Shown in pieces: positions 31,700-43,845 of a stretch of DNA of 64,000 nucleotides. The DNA is from Uranotaenia lowii (lineage: Eukaryota > Arthropoda > Insecta > Diptera > Culicidae). The DNA lies in assembly GCF_029784155.1 (NCBI RefSeq), contig NC_073693.1, positions 330,526,592 to 330,590,591 on the forward strand. Direction: 5' to 3'. Within the stretch, counting starts at the first letter, position 1. Each line of letters begins with the position of its first letter. The notes beneath the pieces were generated by a model. It made no database searches and was not told the origin of the DNA. It worked only from the letters and a program-made list of their open reading frames with translations. The position numbers and the translations under genes are program-made.

Positions 31700-33379
31700 T
31701 TTTTTTTTTAAATTTATTTTGTAGCGACCCACCACACTCCCCCACACCAAAAGGCTCGATTGAGCCCCCTGGTAATGGACGCTACTGTTCTCAGCACATC
31801 TGGCAGCAATTGGACAAAGAAATATTAAACTAAAAACGCGAACAAAATTTTACTCATGCTGAGAACTCAAAATGGTAATAATCTAGTGCGAGGAAATGTG
31901 ACGATACTAATTTAACTAACTTACAACTATGAATCTCAATGGAAAGAGATTTCCTTTTAAGAGATTCACTTTCAATTATACAAAAAAAATTATAAAACAT
32001 TCTACATCTAAACTAAAATTTACAAAGGATTAACGCTACAAATTAAAAAAAATCTTAAGACTAGGTTTGTTCGACTTGTTTTATTGACTAAGTTTTTCTT
32101 TGAATATTTGAAGCAATTTTATTTTGAAAGTTGGGCGACTATTTATTTCTTTTAATTCATTGGGTAAGTTGTTGTATTTTATTGGTCCTATGAAGGAAAT
32201 TCTTCTCTGTCCTAAAGTAATTATCGACCGACAACGTTGCAAATAATTCAAACGGCGGGTGTTGTGTGTTCTTACTCCAGTAGTAAAGGTCAGGTTTTGG
32301 ATGGTATTTGATGAGTGCAGATTATCGAAAACATACATTATGGTTTGGAAATCACAAAGATCTACTTAAGGTAAAATGTTATGGGAACTGGAAGAGTAAA
32401 TGAGTCTAGTTGGGTATATCATGGGAAGCCTGTAAATATTTTTTAAACACCTGTGTTGCAGAGATTGTAGTTTTTGTAAAAGTGATTGAGATGCTCTTCC
32501 CCAAATTGATATGAGATAGTGTAATACTGAGTGGATGAATGCATGGTAAAATTTCAACAGAACATGTTGAGGAACAAAGTGTTTTAACCTCCAGAGCACT
32601 CCACAGAGAGGTGAAATTCTTTTTTCTAAATTTTGTATATGATTTTTCCACGAGAGAGTATTGTCTAAATAAATACCTAAGTATTTGAAGCTATGTACTT
32701 CTTGTATGACAAACTGGTTCATATATGGGTCCCTGTGTGGTGGTATTACTTTCCTCGACGAGCGAAACAACATGTATTTAGTTTTAGCGTAATTTAGTGA
32801 GAGTAAATTGCTGTTGAAATATGTTGATAGCAGCTTTAAATCATTCTCCAAGAAATCTATAATAGAACTTGCAGATTTTCCTGAATAGAACAGAGCTGTA
32901 TCATCAGCGAAAAGCCTAGCTGTGCCAATTAGTGGAAGATTACTTATATCATTTATATAAAGAAGGAAAAGTAATGGCCCAATGTTACTACCTTGAGGAA
33001 CGCCTATGCCTATATTCCTTAGTTCACTATTTACTCCTTCAACTACAACAAATTGTTTTCTGTTTTCGAGATAACTTCTGATAATATCGTTAGCTATTCC
33101 TCTTAGTCCATATTTGTTTAATTTGGCCAGTAAGATGTCATGGTTAAGTGTATCAAAGGCTTTTTTCAAATCTAGAAATAATGCACCAACTATGTTCTTA
33201 GAATCTATATTTTCAATTATGGAATCGACAAGTTCAGAAATCGCGATGAGGGTGCTTGAACCTGCTCTAAACCCGTATTGCATTTTGTAAAGAACGTTAT
33301 TATTATTAAGAAAACTTAGAATTCTTTTTATGAGCAATTTCTCAAATATTTTACTAAAAACGCTGAGACTAGATATAGG
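31700..33379 (-). pseudogene. 5'-truncated non-LTR retrotransposon (LINE)
   Basis: The minus strand encodes a reverse transcriptase from a PISSLSVFSKIFEKLL segment (just below 33379) to LLQIFKEKLSQ at 32081. The motifs are FLDLKKAFD (block A, catalytic Asp), GVPQGSNIGPLLFLLYIND (block B) and LFADDTALF (block C), followed by thumb and a C-terminal region with RRISFIGPIKYNNLPNELK. One in-frame TAA (32366-32368) interrupts an otherwise continuous frame, and an upstream TAA (33380-33382) marks the truncation edge. The endonuclease and ORF1 are missing. A 3' UTR of about 370 bp ends with AATAAA (31713-31718 in reverse) and a short A-tail. The domain style suggests the CR1/L2 side of non-LTR elements; that placement is tentative. 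Confidence 0.9.
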
Positions 33380-33704
33380 TTACCGTTAAATCTATTAATT
33401 AATTAATTAACGCTATAAAAGCAACGTACTATAATAAAAAAAAACCCGATTTAATATACTTAACAGTTGATTGGAGCCTTTCTTAGAGAGTGTAAATTAT
33501 TTTTGGATACATATGACACGATAATGGATTCCTTATTACTGAATCATACGATAATTATTGAAGGAAATCGAAAGCGAAAACCCAAAATCAACGAAAAAAA
33601 AGATGGCCAGTACGTTTTAAGGAGGATAAGCGAACTGATATTTATTGAGTTTATTTTATGAATGGAAAGACTGGTATTTGAACACTTAAATTCAGCCACA
33701 TTTC

Positions 33705-33790
33705 TTGACGCTCACTAGTGGTCAAGTGGTTAGCCTCCTTGACTTTCATGATAGAGGGCGTGGGATCAAAACTCGACTGTTTGATAGCAA
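33705..33790 (+). mobile_element. tRNA-like SINE head or tRNA pseudogene
   Basis: AGTGGTCAAGTGGTTAGCCT carries a good A box and GTGGGATCAAAACTCGACTG a good B box, about 30 bases apart. The acceptor stem does not close convincingly, so it is a tRNA-derived repeat head, not a working tRNA gene. It lies directly before the 33812-34040 repeat fragment. Confidence 0.6.
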
Positions 33791-33811
33791 CATAAGCATG
33801 ATATGTTATGT

Positions 33812-34040
33812 TCTATTAGACTGAGTCGATTTGGGGTAATATTTGAATTTATCAAACCCTGGGGTCTAAAAAGATTCGTTTTAGTTCAAAACTCATCCAT
33901 GAATTTTTGCAGAGTTTTTAAGTAGCGTTCACATGAGTAAATTTAAACTTTTAAGTTTGTATGGGAAAATTGAATATTTTGTACTGAAAAATCAACATAA
34001 TTTTTGTTCCTTCTGTGGAACCAATAGCCTGCCAGTAGTT
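33812..34040 (+). repeat. Single-arm copy of the 1066-5121 foldback family
   Basis: TCTATTAGACTGAGTCGATT, AAACCCTGGGGTCT, TACTGAAAAATCAACATAAT and TGTGGAACC follow in the same order and orientation as in the left arm at 1066-1290. The match then fades. No opposing arm is present nearby. Confidence 0.75.
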
Positions 34041-34179
34041 TTTAAGCCTAGACATCTAAAAAATAAATAATAAATAATGAACATTTATTTATTTTAAAAA
34101 TATTTGTGGCAGTGCACAATACAAGTGAGTTAGATTATGGTCAAGAAAATTTTCTACGGCATGAAATTTCTATACATCA

Positions 34180-34375
34180 CGACTTTTCCCCGGAAAATCC
34201 CGTCTATGGAATAATTTTCCCGGTTTTTATTCGAGATTCCATGTTTTTTCCCCGGTTCCATTTTCAATTCCCGGAATTTCCCCGGTTTTCTCGGTTCGCT
34301 GGCCAATAAGTTCAATTTTTGATTTCCCGCATTTTTCCCGCATGATCTCACAAAATTCCCGATTCTCAAAAAAAA
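34180..34375 (+). repeat. CCCGG-rich fragment, possible hAT end
   Basis: Repeated TTCCCGG and CCCGC motifs occur in a T-rich context, ending near CGGTTCGCTGGCC. The 36045-36160 interval has a similar composition and ends GAGTGGCTACCCTG, which looks like a hAT-type CAGGGTAGCCACTC tip in reverse. They may be partial ends of related elements in direct orientation. Confidence 0.35.
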
Positions 34376-34974
34376 AATATTCTCTAAAGCTCGACTTTGT
34401 GGTTTTCTATCTTTAATAAAGTTTTTTTTTATTATATTTTTTTTAAATAAACCTAAAAATCATAGCTTACATATAAGAAGATTTCAATTTTTTAGAAACT
34501 TCACTGTGACCGGCCCTGATTTTACGCGCTTTCATATCTCGCTTCAAAGAAAACCAATTTTCAGATTCAGATAGTACGCAAAATTTAGAACTAAACACAA
34601 ATGATGCCGGCTTGGGCAATTTATGAGAATTTGTGTATTTAAGCGTAATGAATAATTTACAATCTGAAACAGATTGTTTTCTAAAGAATATAATAAAAGA
34701 AAGCGGAAAAAGTTTGTTCTATCATTAGTTTTGGTTTATTGCAGTAAAACTAACTCTAATAAACGACACTTTTCGTACAAACGAATCTGAACAACCACAA
34801 ATAAGTAAATTCAAGTCACAAAGAAGTTAATTTTTGAATCTAATGTGCAATCATGAGTTTTATTTATTTTGGAAATCTTTGGATGATGATCATGAGCAAT
34901 CATAAGTTTTATTTATTTCGAAAATCTTTGAATGAAAATATTTTATAAACTTTTTAAAACCCACGAGTATGCAA
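34376..34974. other. AT-rich spacer, nothing recognised
   Basis: No supported gene. Two near-identical phrases around AGTTTTATTTATTT (34856 and 34903) form a small tandem duplication. Confidence 0.4.
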
Positions 34975-35405
34975 CTTTACACAACGCGTATGACGAACAT
35001 CTTTCAGATTTTACCTTTTTTGTTCAGATTTAAGCGTTTCGGATTTTTTTAGCTTTTATTTCCAATGCTATAAAAAAGTTCAAAATTAAAAAATGCTTAA
35101 AAACGATATTCACCAAAACTTTGCAATTAGATGTTGGTCATACGTTTTAACGTGAAGTGAAAAATCGTATTTTATTTTGATTTTTTTTTCTTGGTGTATC
35201 ATTTCCAACTGTTTAAATTAATTTATAAGCGAAAATAAAACATCATGAAATGAAGGGATAAGCTCTCATCTCCTATGCTGTCAATGAAAAATAGGCTTAA
35301 ATGTGATAAAAAAAAACATTAAAACGAGATTCACTGACACTTAGCAAAAAGATGTTGGTAACACGTTTCATAAAGTAATCGTATAACGTAGCATGCCTCT
35401 GTTTA
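34975..35405. repeat. Diverged copies of the 24290-25520 family
   Basis: Contains CGAACATCTTTCAGATTT, TTCAGATTTAAGCGTTT, ATCTCCTATGCTGTCAA, AAACGAGATTCACTGACACT and AAAAAGATGTTGGTAACACG, all recognisable variants of the unit in the 24290-25520 cluster. It is arranged as two inverted fragments with about 100 bp between them. Confidence 0.55.
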
Positions 35406-36044
35406 TAGAGTAATCGTGTCAAGTTTCATTTCCATACTCCTGTTTTATCCATACAACCACAATGATACCAATATTTTCAATTCCATCTCCTTAATGTTTG
35501 ATCTGAAAATATTTCTTGAATTTTCATTTTATACCGGAAGACAAATGGTCGAAATTCTAACAGACCGAACCAAACACCATCAGCATTTTTTGGAGGAACT
35601 TCAATTGAATGTACGAATCATTACTACAAGAGACAATATTTATGAATTTTATAAGAACCAGAATGAGTAGTTTTTAATCCAAGGAACTCATTTCCGTCAA
35701 TCATATTTGCTTTTTGGATCTTGTAGATGAGATTCGTATTATGTTGTTTCAAAATTGTCTCATGGCGATGGCGCTCAGTTCGGTCTGGTCAAACCCAAAA
35801 AATATTACCGTTAAAAAGTTCACTGTGAATACAAATTACATTAATTAGATGATAAGTCCCAAAATTCATAACTATGCTACGTATTTATTGAAAGTTTATT
35901 CATTTAAAATACATACTTCTTTTTTTGAATCGATTCATTATTAAAGATTCTGGACTGAAGTGTACAGTTTATATCATTGTATAATTTTTAAGAACATAGT
36001 TTCACAATTTTTAGCTATCCCGAAGCATTGGATGCACTGAAATT
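35406..36044. other. AT-rich spacer, nothing recognised
   Basis: An 84-residue plus-strand frame (35416-35670) has no recognised motif, signal peptide or supporting context and is not called. Confidence 0.4.
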
Positions 36045-36160
36045 GACCCCGCTAAGTAAAAAATTCCCGATCTCTTGTAGGAATTCCCGACTCGTATTTT
36101 CCCGATGGATTTTAAATCCCGACTTTTTCCCGCATTTCCCGAATGAGTGGCTACCCTGCA
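36045..36160 (-). mobile_element. hAT-like terminus, CAGGGTAGCCACTC tip
   Basis: In reverse this reads CAGGGTAGCCACTCATTCGG followed by repeated CGGGA motifs. Such a tip with CGGGAA-rich subterminal sequence is typical of hAT elements. The partner end was not found in proper inverted orientation, so this is an isolated end. Confidence 0.45.
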
Positions 36161-37689
36161 ATAGTGCTGACAATGCTCAAACAAAAATTAATTAACAGAT
36201 TAATAACGACCCATTTCCAAAAGTTCAAACCGAAACTATTTCTAATGGCATTTTCAGGTGCAGCAACACTCCACATACCAGGCGGCGACGACACAGCTCA
36301 AAGCCAGTCCCCTGAGACAGTTCAACCGAAAAGGTAATTTCGAAATGCAAATTTTTATAGACATACATATATTGAAAGAGAAACTTTGGCCAATAATCTA
36401 TCTCCACGGCAGCCAAGTTCAGCCGTTCCGAAAACTTTCGTTTGACACATTTTAGTTCCACACCAGCACCTTTTTTGCTTAGCGTGAAGGTTTGGAATCT
36501 TGCTCTCCATGCTCCAGCCAGAGGTATCCGGCAACCGTTCCAAAACGGCATCGGCCCAGAGCCCAGAGGAGATAGCGACGACAGTTTCTCCGATTCCAGA
36601 GTCTGCCGTCTTTGGTCTCGAATGGTTTCCTACAACCTGTTGGCATCGGCCACAGATCTGCTGAAGAGGCATCTCACTTGCCGGAGAACTGGCTCTAGTA
36701 CCTACTATGGAGTAGATAGATAGTAAAGGAGGGAAAAAAACAAACCATCAAGTTTTCACTCTTGATCGAACCCCGACGGGATCAAAACCCGGTCGGCCTC
36801 GATTCCTGTTCGCTTTTTTCTTTAGTTTTTCCCCTTGCTCTGTCGTTATTCATTCATTGCTTTAGTGTATGAGAGCTCAACAGCTATAAATACGAGACTT
36901 ATCGACACAAGGGCTTTGAAAGGAGAAGCGCCGTCACCGCCTAGGAAATTCAGGTTTTCCGCTTTTGGAGACTTGAGCCAGACCAAGCTGCCTTTAAGAA
37001 GTCAGTCAGTCAGCTAGTCAGCCAGTATGGGTGGGATGATAGGGGACTTAACTCTCCGGGCAGCTGCAGACCCATAATAAAAATCTAGTTTAGAGGTTGC
37101 TGCTGCGGGTGGAAAATGAAAGTCAACCTGTCACGGCCGCGGCCACCGTTTTCGGTTATATCTAGCTCCTACACTCGCCGGGAGTTTTCCTGAAAGAAAA
37201 ACAAGCGAAAGTGTGGGAAAGTGTGCTTCACCGCCCAGGCTACTCCAGGGAAATAGAATCGATAGTTGGAGGAGTAAGGGAAAACTTTGAGTGCTTCCTT
37301 ATTCGCCTGTTTGATTGGATTTCCACACCTACAGGGTAAATGTTCAGAAAAGCGCCTGAGTTGATGATGAAAATATTTCTAATAAAAAAGGGGAAATTTT
37401 TGTTCCCAAAAACAATTCATGATTTTTGTCTTAAGAACATAATTGAAATAGTGATAATGATTTTGGTAAGTATTTGACACTAAAGGTTAAAAGAACTGTC
37501 GATATTTTATGTCGAGTTATGATCTAATGTATTTAACTTAAAATCGTATGTACTCTGCTTAAAATGCGCAATCATCTACAAGCTGAAAATTTCGTAACTA
37601 TAAATACCAAGAGGGGTAATTGTAAAACTAGGTGTTTATCAAGAAATTTTTGAACTTTTTAAAGAGAACATATTTCGGTTTTATAAAAT
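36161..37689. other. GC-richer unique patch, no confirmed gene
   Basis: Between about 36240 and 37300 the sequence is GC-richer and non-repetitive, with several overlapping frames (36225-36551 minus, 36355-36672 minus, 36442-36723 plus, 36835-37017 plus). None has a recognised domain and they contradict each other in frame and strand. A GTCA-rich simple run lies at about 37000-37025. It could be regulatory DNA or an exon of a gene extending outside the window. Confidence 0.35.
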
Positions 37690-40600
37690 GAAGAAAGTTT
37701 CGAAGATCACCTTGAAACCCCCCTAGCATATCTTTTTCATAAGAGTGGTTTTCAAAACGATTCTTTTGAAGATCACGGTCTTCAAGCATTGAAAATCATC
37801 TTGCAGATCATCCTGAAAATCGTCTTTGAGTCCACCTGTAAGATGTTCTAAAGGCCACGTGAATGATTTCCTGGAAACGTTCATTGAACACTGTTCTCCA
37901 AACCAATCTTGAGACCGTCTTGAAACATTTGGGGACTCCTGGGAAAACCTTCTTGAAAGGACCTACCTAGGTCGTCTTCCACCTAAAAGACCTTCTCATC
38001 TCGAAGAACTCATTGGAAAAGGTTTTAGAGATTGTCTTGAAGGTCCATTCGAAGACCATCTTGAAGACCGCTTGAAACTTGAAACTAGAGCTTCCCAAAA
38101 GACCTTATCTACTAAACAACGTCTTGTAAACCGTCCTGAAGAACTTCTTGAAGGCCACCTTGAAGAATGTATTGAAAACTATTTTACAGACCATCCAAAA
38201 GAACGTTTTAGTGACCACCTAGGAGATCGTCCTTAAGGTTATCTAAAAATCGTCTTGAAAACTGTTTCGGAATCTTTCTTGAAGACCTGCTTGAGAACCA
38301 CATAGAAGAGTGTCTCTAAGATCGTCTGGAAGACCATTATGGAGAACGTGTTGAAGACTGCTTAGAGGATCATCTGAAGGCCATTTAGAAGATTGTAGTG
38401 GAAAGCATTTAAAAGACTACCTTGAAAATTGTATAGGAAATCTTCTTGAAGACCTTGTAAAGATCTTTATGAAGGCCGTCGACCGATATTCAAGATTGTC
38501 TTCAAGGTGGCCTTTGAACCTGGAAGACCACCTTGAATATCGAATTGAAGTCTGTTTCCAAAGCTGTCAAAGCCGTTGGCAACCTTTTGAATACCGTCTA
38601 GAAAACTATATTTAAGACCGTCTCGAAGATCATATTGGGCTCTCTTAAAGACCAACTAAAACAACATATACATAGTATCTAGAAAACCAACTTCAAAGTC
38701 GTTTAGAAGACCATCTTGAAGAACGCCTTGATAAACATCTTGAAGAAAGTCTTGAAGGTCAACTAGAAAGCAGCCTTGAGCATCATGTTGAAGAACATTT
38801 TGAAAATCGTCTTGAAGACCGTCTTGATTACTCTTTTGTAAACTATCATGATAATTGGCCTGATGACTACCGAGAAAGCTGTCTTGAATACCCTCGTAGA
38901 CCTCCTTAGAATACCGTATTGTAAACCTTCCTAAGGAATTTTTCGAGGACCCTTTTTGTAGGACTTTTTTGAAATCTTTTACAGTCTTGAGACGGTCTTG
39001 AAACATTTGGGAACTCCCTGAAAGACCTTCTTGGAGGGTACCTAAAATATCGTCTTCCACCCAAAGACCTTCTCACCTCGAAGACCTTATTGAAAAAAAT
39101 TTAACAGATCATATTGAAGGTCTATTCGAAGATCATCTTAAAGACCGCCTAAGGCTATCTCGAAGACGCTCCCAAAATACCTTACTTAAGAATGTCTTCT
39201 AACCCGTCTTGAAGAACTTCTTGAAGGCAACCTTGAAGATTTGAAAACTTACTTGCAGATCATTTTAAAGAACGTCTTAATGACCACCCAGAAGACCGTC
39301 ATAAAGTTTACCTAATGAATCGTCTTGAAGACCTGAAGACTTTCATGAGATCCACATAGAAGACTGTTTCTAATATCGACTGGAAGACCATTATGAAGAA
39401 CGTGTTGAAGACTCCTTGGGAAATTGTCTTGAAGGCCACCTAGAAGATTGTCTTGGACAAGCATTTAAAAGACCTTCTTGAAAATCGTATAGTAAAGACC
39501 TTCTTGAAGGGTACATAGAAGATCGTCTTCTACATAAAAAACCTTTTTACCCCGAGGATCTATTGAAAAACGTTTTAACAGATCGTCTTGAAGGTCTATT
39601 CGGAGACCATCTTGAAGACCGCCTGAGACTATGTTGAAGACCTTCCCAAAAGACCTTACTAAGGAACGTCTTGTAAAGCGTCGTGAAGAACTTCTTGAAG
39701 AACAACTTGAAAAATGTATATCATCCTAAAGAACGTCTTAATGACCACCAAAAAGGTCGTCTTTAAGGTTACCTAAAAATCGTCTTGAAACTGTATCGGA
39801 ATTCTTCTTGAAGACTTTCTTGAGAACCACATAGAAGAGTGTCTCTATGATCGTCTAAAAGCCCATTAAGAAGAACGCGTTGAAGATTCCTTGGAGAATC
39901 GACTTGAAGGCTTGTCTTAGAAAAGCAAAGACCTTATGAAAATCGTATACGAAATATTCCTGAAGATCGTCTTGAAGACGGTCTGGAGACCATCTCGAAG
40001 ACCTCCTTAAGACCTTTTTAAAGACCGTCTCGATTCGATCTTCAAGATGGTCTCCAAGGTGGCCTTCAAACCTTGGAGACCATCATGAAGATCAAATTGA
40101 AGGCTGTTTCGAAAGCTGTTTGCAACCTTTTGAAACCCGTCTTGAAAGCTATCTTAATGACCTTCTTGAAAACTACCTGAAGACCGTTATAAAGATCATC
40201 TTGGGCCCCCTTAAAGATCATCTAATAACTTGAAAATCACCTTCAAAATCGTCTTGAAGACCATCTAAGAACGTCTTGATAAACATCTTGAAGAAATTCT
40301 CAAACATTAACTAGAAGGCAGCCTTGAGCATCATGTTGAAGAGCATCTTGAAACCACGATCTTGAAAATCGTCTTGAAGACCATCTTGATTACTCTCTTG
40401 TAAACCATCTTTAAAACTGGCCGGATGACAACCGAGAAAGCTGTCTTGAATACCCTCGTAGACGACTTGGGATACCGTCTAGTAAACCTTAAGGAAGTTA
40501 AGGAAATTTTTTTTGAAGACTTTTTTAAGAAAGGTAATAGTCATGAGACCGTCTTGAACCATTTGGGAACTCTCTGGAAGATCGTCTTCAGATCGTCTTG

Positions 40601-41037
40601 TAGGTTTATACGATGACCATCTTGAAGACTGACTGAGACTACCTCGAAGACCTTCCCAAAAGACCTTACTAAAGAACGTCTGGTAAACCGTCTTGAAGAA
40701 CTTCTTGGAGGCCACCTTGAAGAATGTATTGAAAACTATCTTGCAGATCATCCTAAAGAACGTCTTAAAAGTTACCTTAAAAAATCGTCTTGAATACTGT
40801 TCCGGAATCCTTTGCGAAGAATTTCTTGAGAATCACGTAGAGGAGTGTATCTAAGATTGTTTGAAAGACCATTATGAAGAACGTGTTGAAGACTCCTTGG
40901 AGTATGCCCTTGAAGGCCACCTAGAAGATTGTCTTGGAAAAGAATTTGAAAGACTGTCTTGAAGATCACTTTGGTCTCTTTTAAAGATCACCCACTGTCG
41001 TGAAAACCATTTTCATCAACTAGAAGGCAGCCTAGAC
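37690..41037. repeat. Degenerate 12-bp minisatellite with higher-order repeats
   Basis: The basic unit is close to GACCGTCTTGAA, repeated with substitutions and small indels for more than 3.3 kb. Longer blocks recur in the same order. A CTTCCCAAAAGACCTTACT-type landmark lies near 38090, 39168, 39641 and 40651. GAACGTGTTGAAGACT-type landmarks lie near 38345, 39399, 39871 and 40880. GCAGCCTTGAGCATCATGTT lies near 38770 and 40318. The higher-order period is therefore about 1.0-1.08 kb with one partial copy of about 0.47 kb. Because 12 is divisible by three, frames tend to stay open and give FKTV or LQDG repeats on the minus strand; these are not called as genes. Confidence 0.9.
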
Positions 41038-43294
41038 CAGCGGTCGGCAACCTTTTGAGACAGAAGAGCCAAAAATTGCAAATTAAGGAAATGTCCAAGT
41101 TTCAAAGAGCCGCAATTAATTTTATCTTTACTACAAATAATGGTGATCGCCAAGATACATTGCATCCTGATGTTAATTTATTTTTATTATCCTTTTTCAC
41201 AACACCACAGATTTTCGTTGTTTTATTGGCAAACGTAAGCGATTTTCTTTCTTCTGAATCAATACATTTTCATAACAGTTTAATTCATAAATGCTCATTT
41301 TACGGATTGTACAAAATTAGTCAAAATTTGACAAAATTTGGCAATCGGTCGCGAGATGTGGCTATAAAATGTGGTAATAAAATTTCATTTATTTTTTTCC
41401 AATACAAGCACTCCGATTCGGCTCTCTAGTTCTCATTTTGATTTCTGATAAAAAAAAAGGTTTCAAAAATAATGTTTTTCTATAACGAAAATTTAAGTTT
41501 AAATTCTCAATTCTGTTCAAAATCGTAACACTTCCAAGTTGTTTCTTCTCCATACTAATAAAATAATGTCTAAACCCTCTAAACCTCTCAAATATATCAT
41601 GGATTTAGATTGATCCTTCTGTCAAAGTTTCTATGAATTCTAATCACAAATTAATTTTTTAATTTTTTTACAATTAGTGATTTGGAATTTAATCTATTTG
41701 ATTTTTCAAACAAATATTTTAATTTGTTGAATGAACTCTCTGTTTCTACTTGCGAATTTGAAATGTTAATTCTAATCAGAGATTCATTTTTTAATTTTTT
41801 TTATACAATTAGTGATCTGGAATTTAATCTATTTCAATTTTTCAAACAGATATTTTAATTTGTTGGATGAATTCTCAGTTTTCACTTGCGAATTTGTACT
41901 GTTAAACATTATAGAAGTTTATTGGCGGTTCCCTGGCCGAAAGTGTTAACCAATTTTAATGATAAAAGATTCGTTGTGTGAATAACTTATTCTAATTTTT
42001 CAATATTTGAAAATAAAACCATTTCAAATACTTCAAACAGTGAAAAAAATATTTTTAAAATATTTTTAATTCTTGGCAGATCTTCTGATTGTATTTTGGA
42101 TTTTTAGAATCGTCAAGCATAGCTTCAACCGATGATTTAGAAATTTGCTGGGGTCCAATGAAAGTTTTAATAGCTATCTCGGATCTTCCATAACAATAAT
42201 AAATCTTACATAATAATTGGCATCTAACTTTGGCTTTGCTTCGCTGTATTTCATTTTTTAACAAACCGATTTTTTAAACTCAAATTTTAGTTTTTTGAAG
42301 TTATTTTGATCATCACTTCATAGAACAAACCAAAACAAAAATTCTGATAAAGACTTAGAAATCAAAATCAACTTTTAGAACAGCTATTACGTTTTAATAA
42401 TAATTTCAGAATTAGGAATAATGTTTAGAATTAAAAAAAAGATGTTAAAGTTGTTAGTAGATATATTAAACTTTATGGAAGAAAATGCTTCTTTACCAAA
42501 TAAAGTTTCTTCTTAGAATAAAAACATAAAAATAATCATATAACACATGAAATTTTAAAATTAGACCAGCACTCTGCTCCCGGTTTACAAAAATATTTTT
42601 GAACAAACTTGAAACTTGAACCCATGTTCAAAATTAGAACGAAGAACTTTATGTTTTTTCATGGATTTGAAAAGGAACATTGAGAAATAGAATTCAATAT
42701 TTGAAAAATTTGAAAACCAAGATTTTTTAAGAATGCAATTTAAATGCACAAAACAATTATTATAAGTATTGGAAGCATTATTAAAATCATCATCTGATGT
42801 TCATATTTGATCAGAACGGTGGTTAAGCAAATTTATTTTTAAAATATTCAATTCAAGAAAAACAAACTCAATTTCATAGTCTCAACAGTGAGGACTTAAT
42901 TGACGATTAAAAAATGCTCGGTTTTTTAATCGTCAAATTAAGTCAGAATTAAATCAGATCAAATCAGAAAATCAAATTCAACGGAATAGTTCTCGTGCCA
43001 GCGAAGAAATATTTCTCTAGGCTTCCAAATGCTATATCAGACTTTTATGAAGAACGTTAACTGATTTCTAAATCTGAACTTGACATAATGCTGTTAATTT
43101 GTTCTATAGTAGTTTTTTGGTTTCTATTTTAATCCAGGGAAATATATTATCTGAACTGAAGGAACTTATGTTGCGTCCGTTTACTCTAAAAAATTTCGAG
43201 GATTTTCAAAATTTTCACATATTGAGCTAAAGAGCCGCAGTTAAACATCCAAAGAGCCGCATGCGGCTCGCGAGCCGCAGGTTGCCGACCTATG
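41038..43294. mobile_element. Non-autonomous hAT inside the minisatellite
   Basis: The tip CAGCGGTCGGCAACC (41038) is mirrored by GGTTGCCGACCTATG (ending 43294). The 8-bp duplication GCCTAGAC flanks it exactly (41030-41037 and 43295-43302). Subterminal AGAGCCG motifs occur at both ends, with GCGGCTCGCGAGCCGC near the right tip. Removing the 2.26 kb rejoins a normal minisatellite unit. The interior has no transposase frame but contains a tandem duplication of about 135 bp (41637-41769 and 41770-41905). Confidence 0.92.
41637..41905 (+). repeat. Two-copy tandem duplication inside the hAT
   Basis: Both units run from ATTCTAATCA through CAATTAGTGAT, GGAATTTAATCTATTT and ATTTTAATTTGTTG to CACTTGCGAATTTG or CTTGCGAATTTG. 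They differ at scattered positions, so the duplication is not recent. Confidence 0.75.
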
Positions 43295-43302
43295 GCCTAG
43301 AC

Positions 43303-43600
43303 CATCATGTTGAAGAACATCTTGAAACTACAATCTTGAAAATCGTCTTGAAGACCGTCTTTATTACTCACTTAAAAGCCATCTTGAAAACTGACCTGAT
43401 GAGTACCGAGAAAGCTGTCTTAAACAACCTCGTAGACCACATAGAATAACATCTTGTAAACCTTCTTAAAGAATTACTTGAGAACCCTTTCTGTAGGACC
43501 TTTTTGAGAACGGTAATGAATCCCATTTTGAAGGAAATTGTGAAAATAACATTGAAGACCGTTTTGAAAAGTCGATGTACAATGAGCAAGAAAAACGCCT
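43303..43600. repeat. Minisatellite, continuation beyond the hAT
   Basis: The 12-bp GTCTTGAAGACC pattern resumes in register. It contains a third copy of the CATCATGTTGAAGAACATCTT block and the CGAGAAAGCTGTCTT landmark also found near 38870 and 40435. It fades after about 43575. Confidence 0.85.
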
Positions 43601-43845
43601 GCCTTTCAGAAATAATCAAAAGTATTGTGTTTCATTTTTCGAAACAATAGTAATACTATAGACGAAATTCACGCCAAATCGACACGAAGTAGGCATGACC
43701 CTTTCAAAATTCAATGAAACTTTGTTTGCATAAAGATCTTGCCTATTAAAACAACTTGGCAAATCCTACACAAATATGGTTCATTAGAGGGTTTTAGAAA
43801 AATGATTGAATTTTTAGAGAAAATATTAATTTTTTTTTTAATCTA

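Noticed and set aside
36442..36723. 93-residue plus frame with three opposed frames
   Set aside because: Mutually contradictory frames, no domain, no convincing splice sites.
38656..39060. 134-residue minus-strand frame rich in LQD and FQN repeats
   Set aside because: Frame kept open by the 12-bp minisatellite unit; no start context, domain or continuity between higher-order copies.
37690..41037. Array of short repeats with spacers
   Set aside because: It is a continuous degenerate minisatellite; no constant repeat alternates with unique spacers.
41055..41429. 124-residue frame inside the hAT
   Set aside because: Does not resemble a hAT transposase and overlaps the subterminal repeats.
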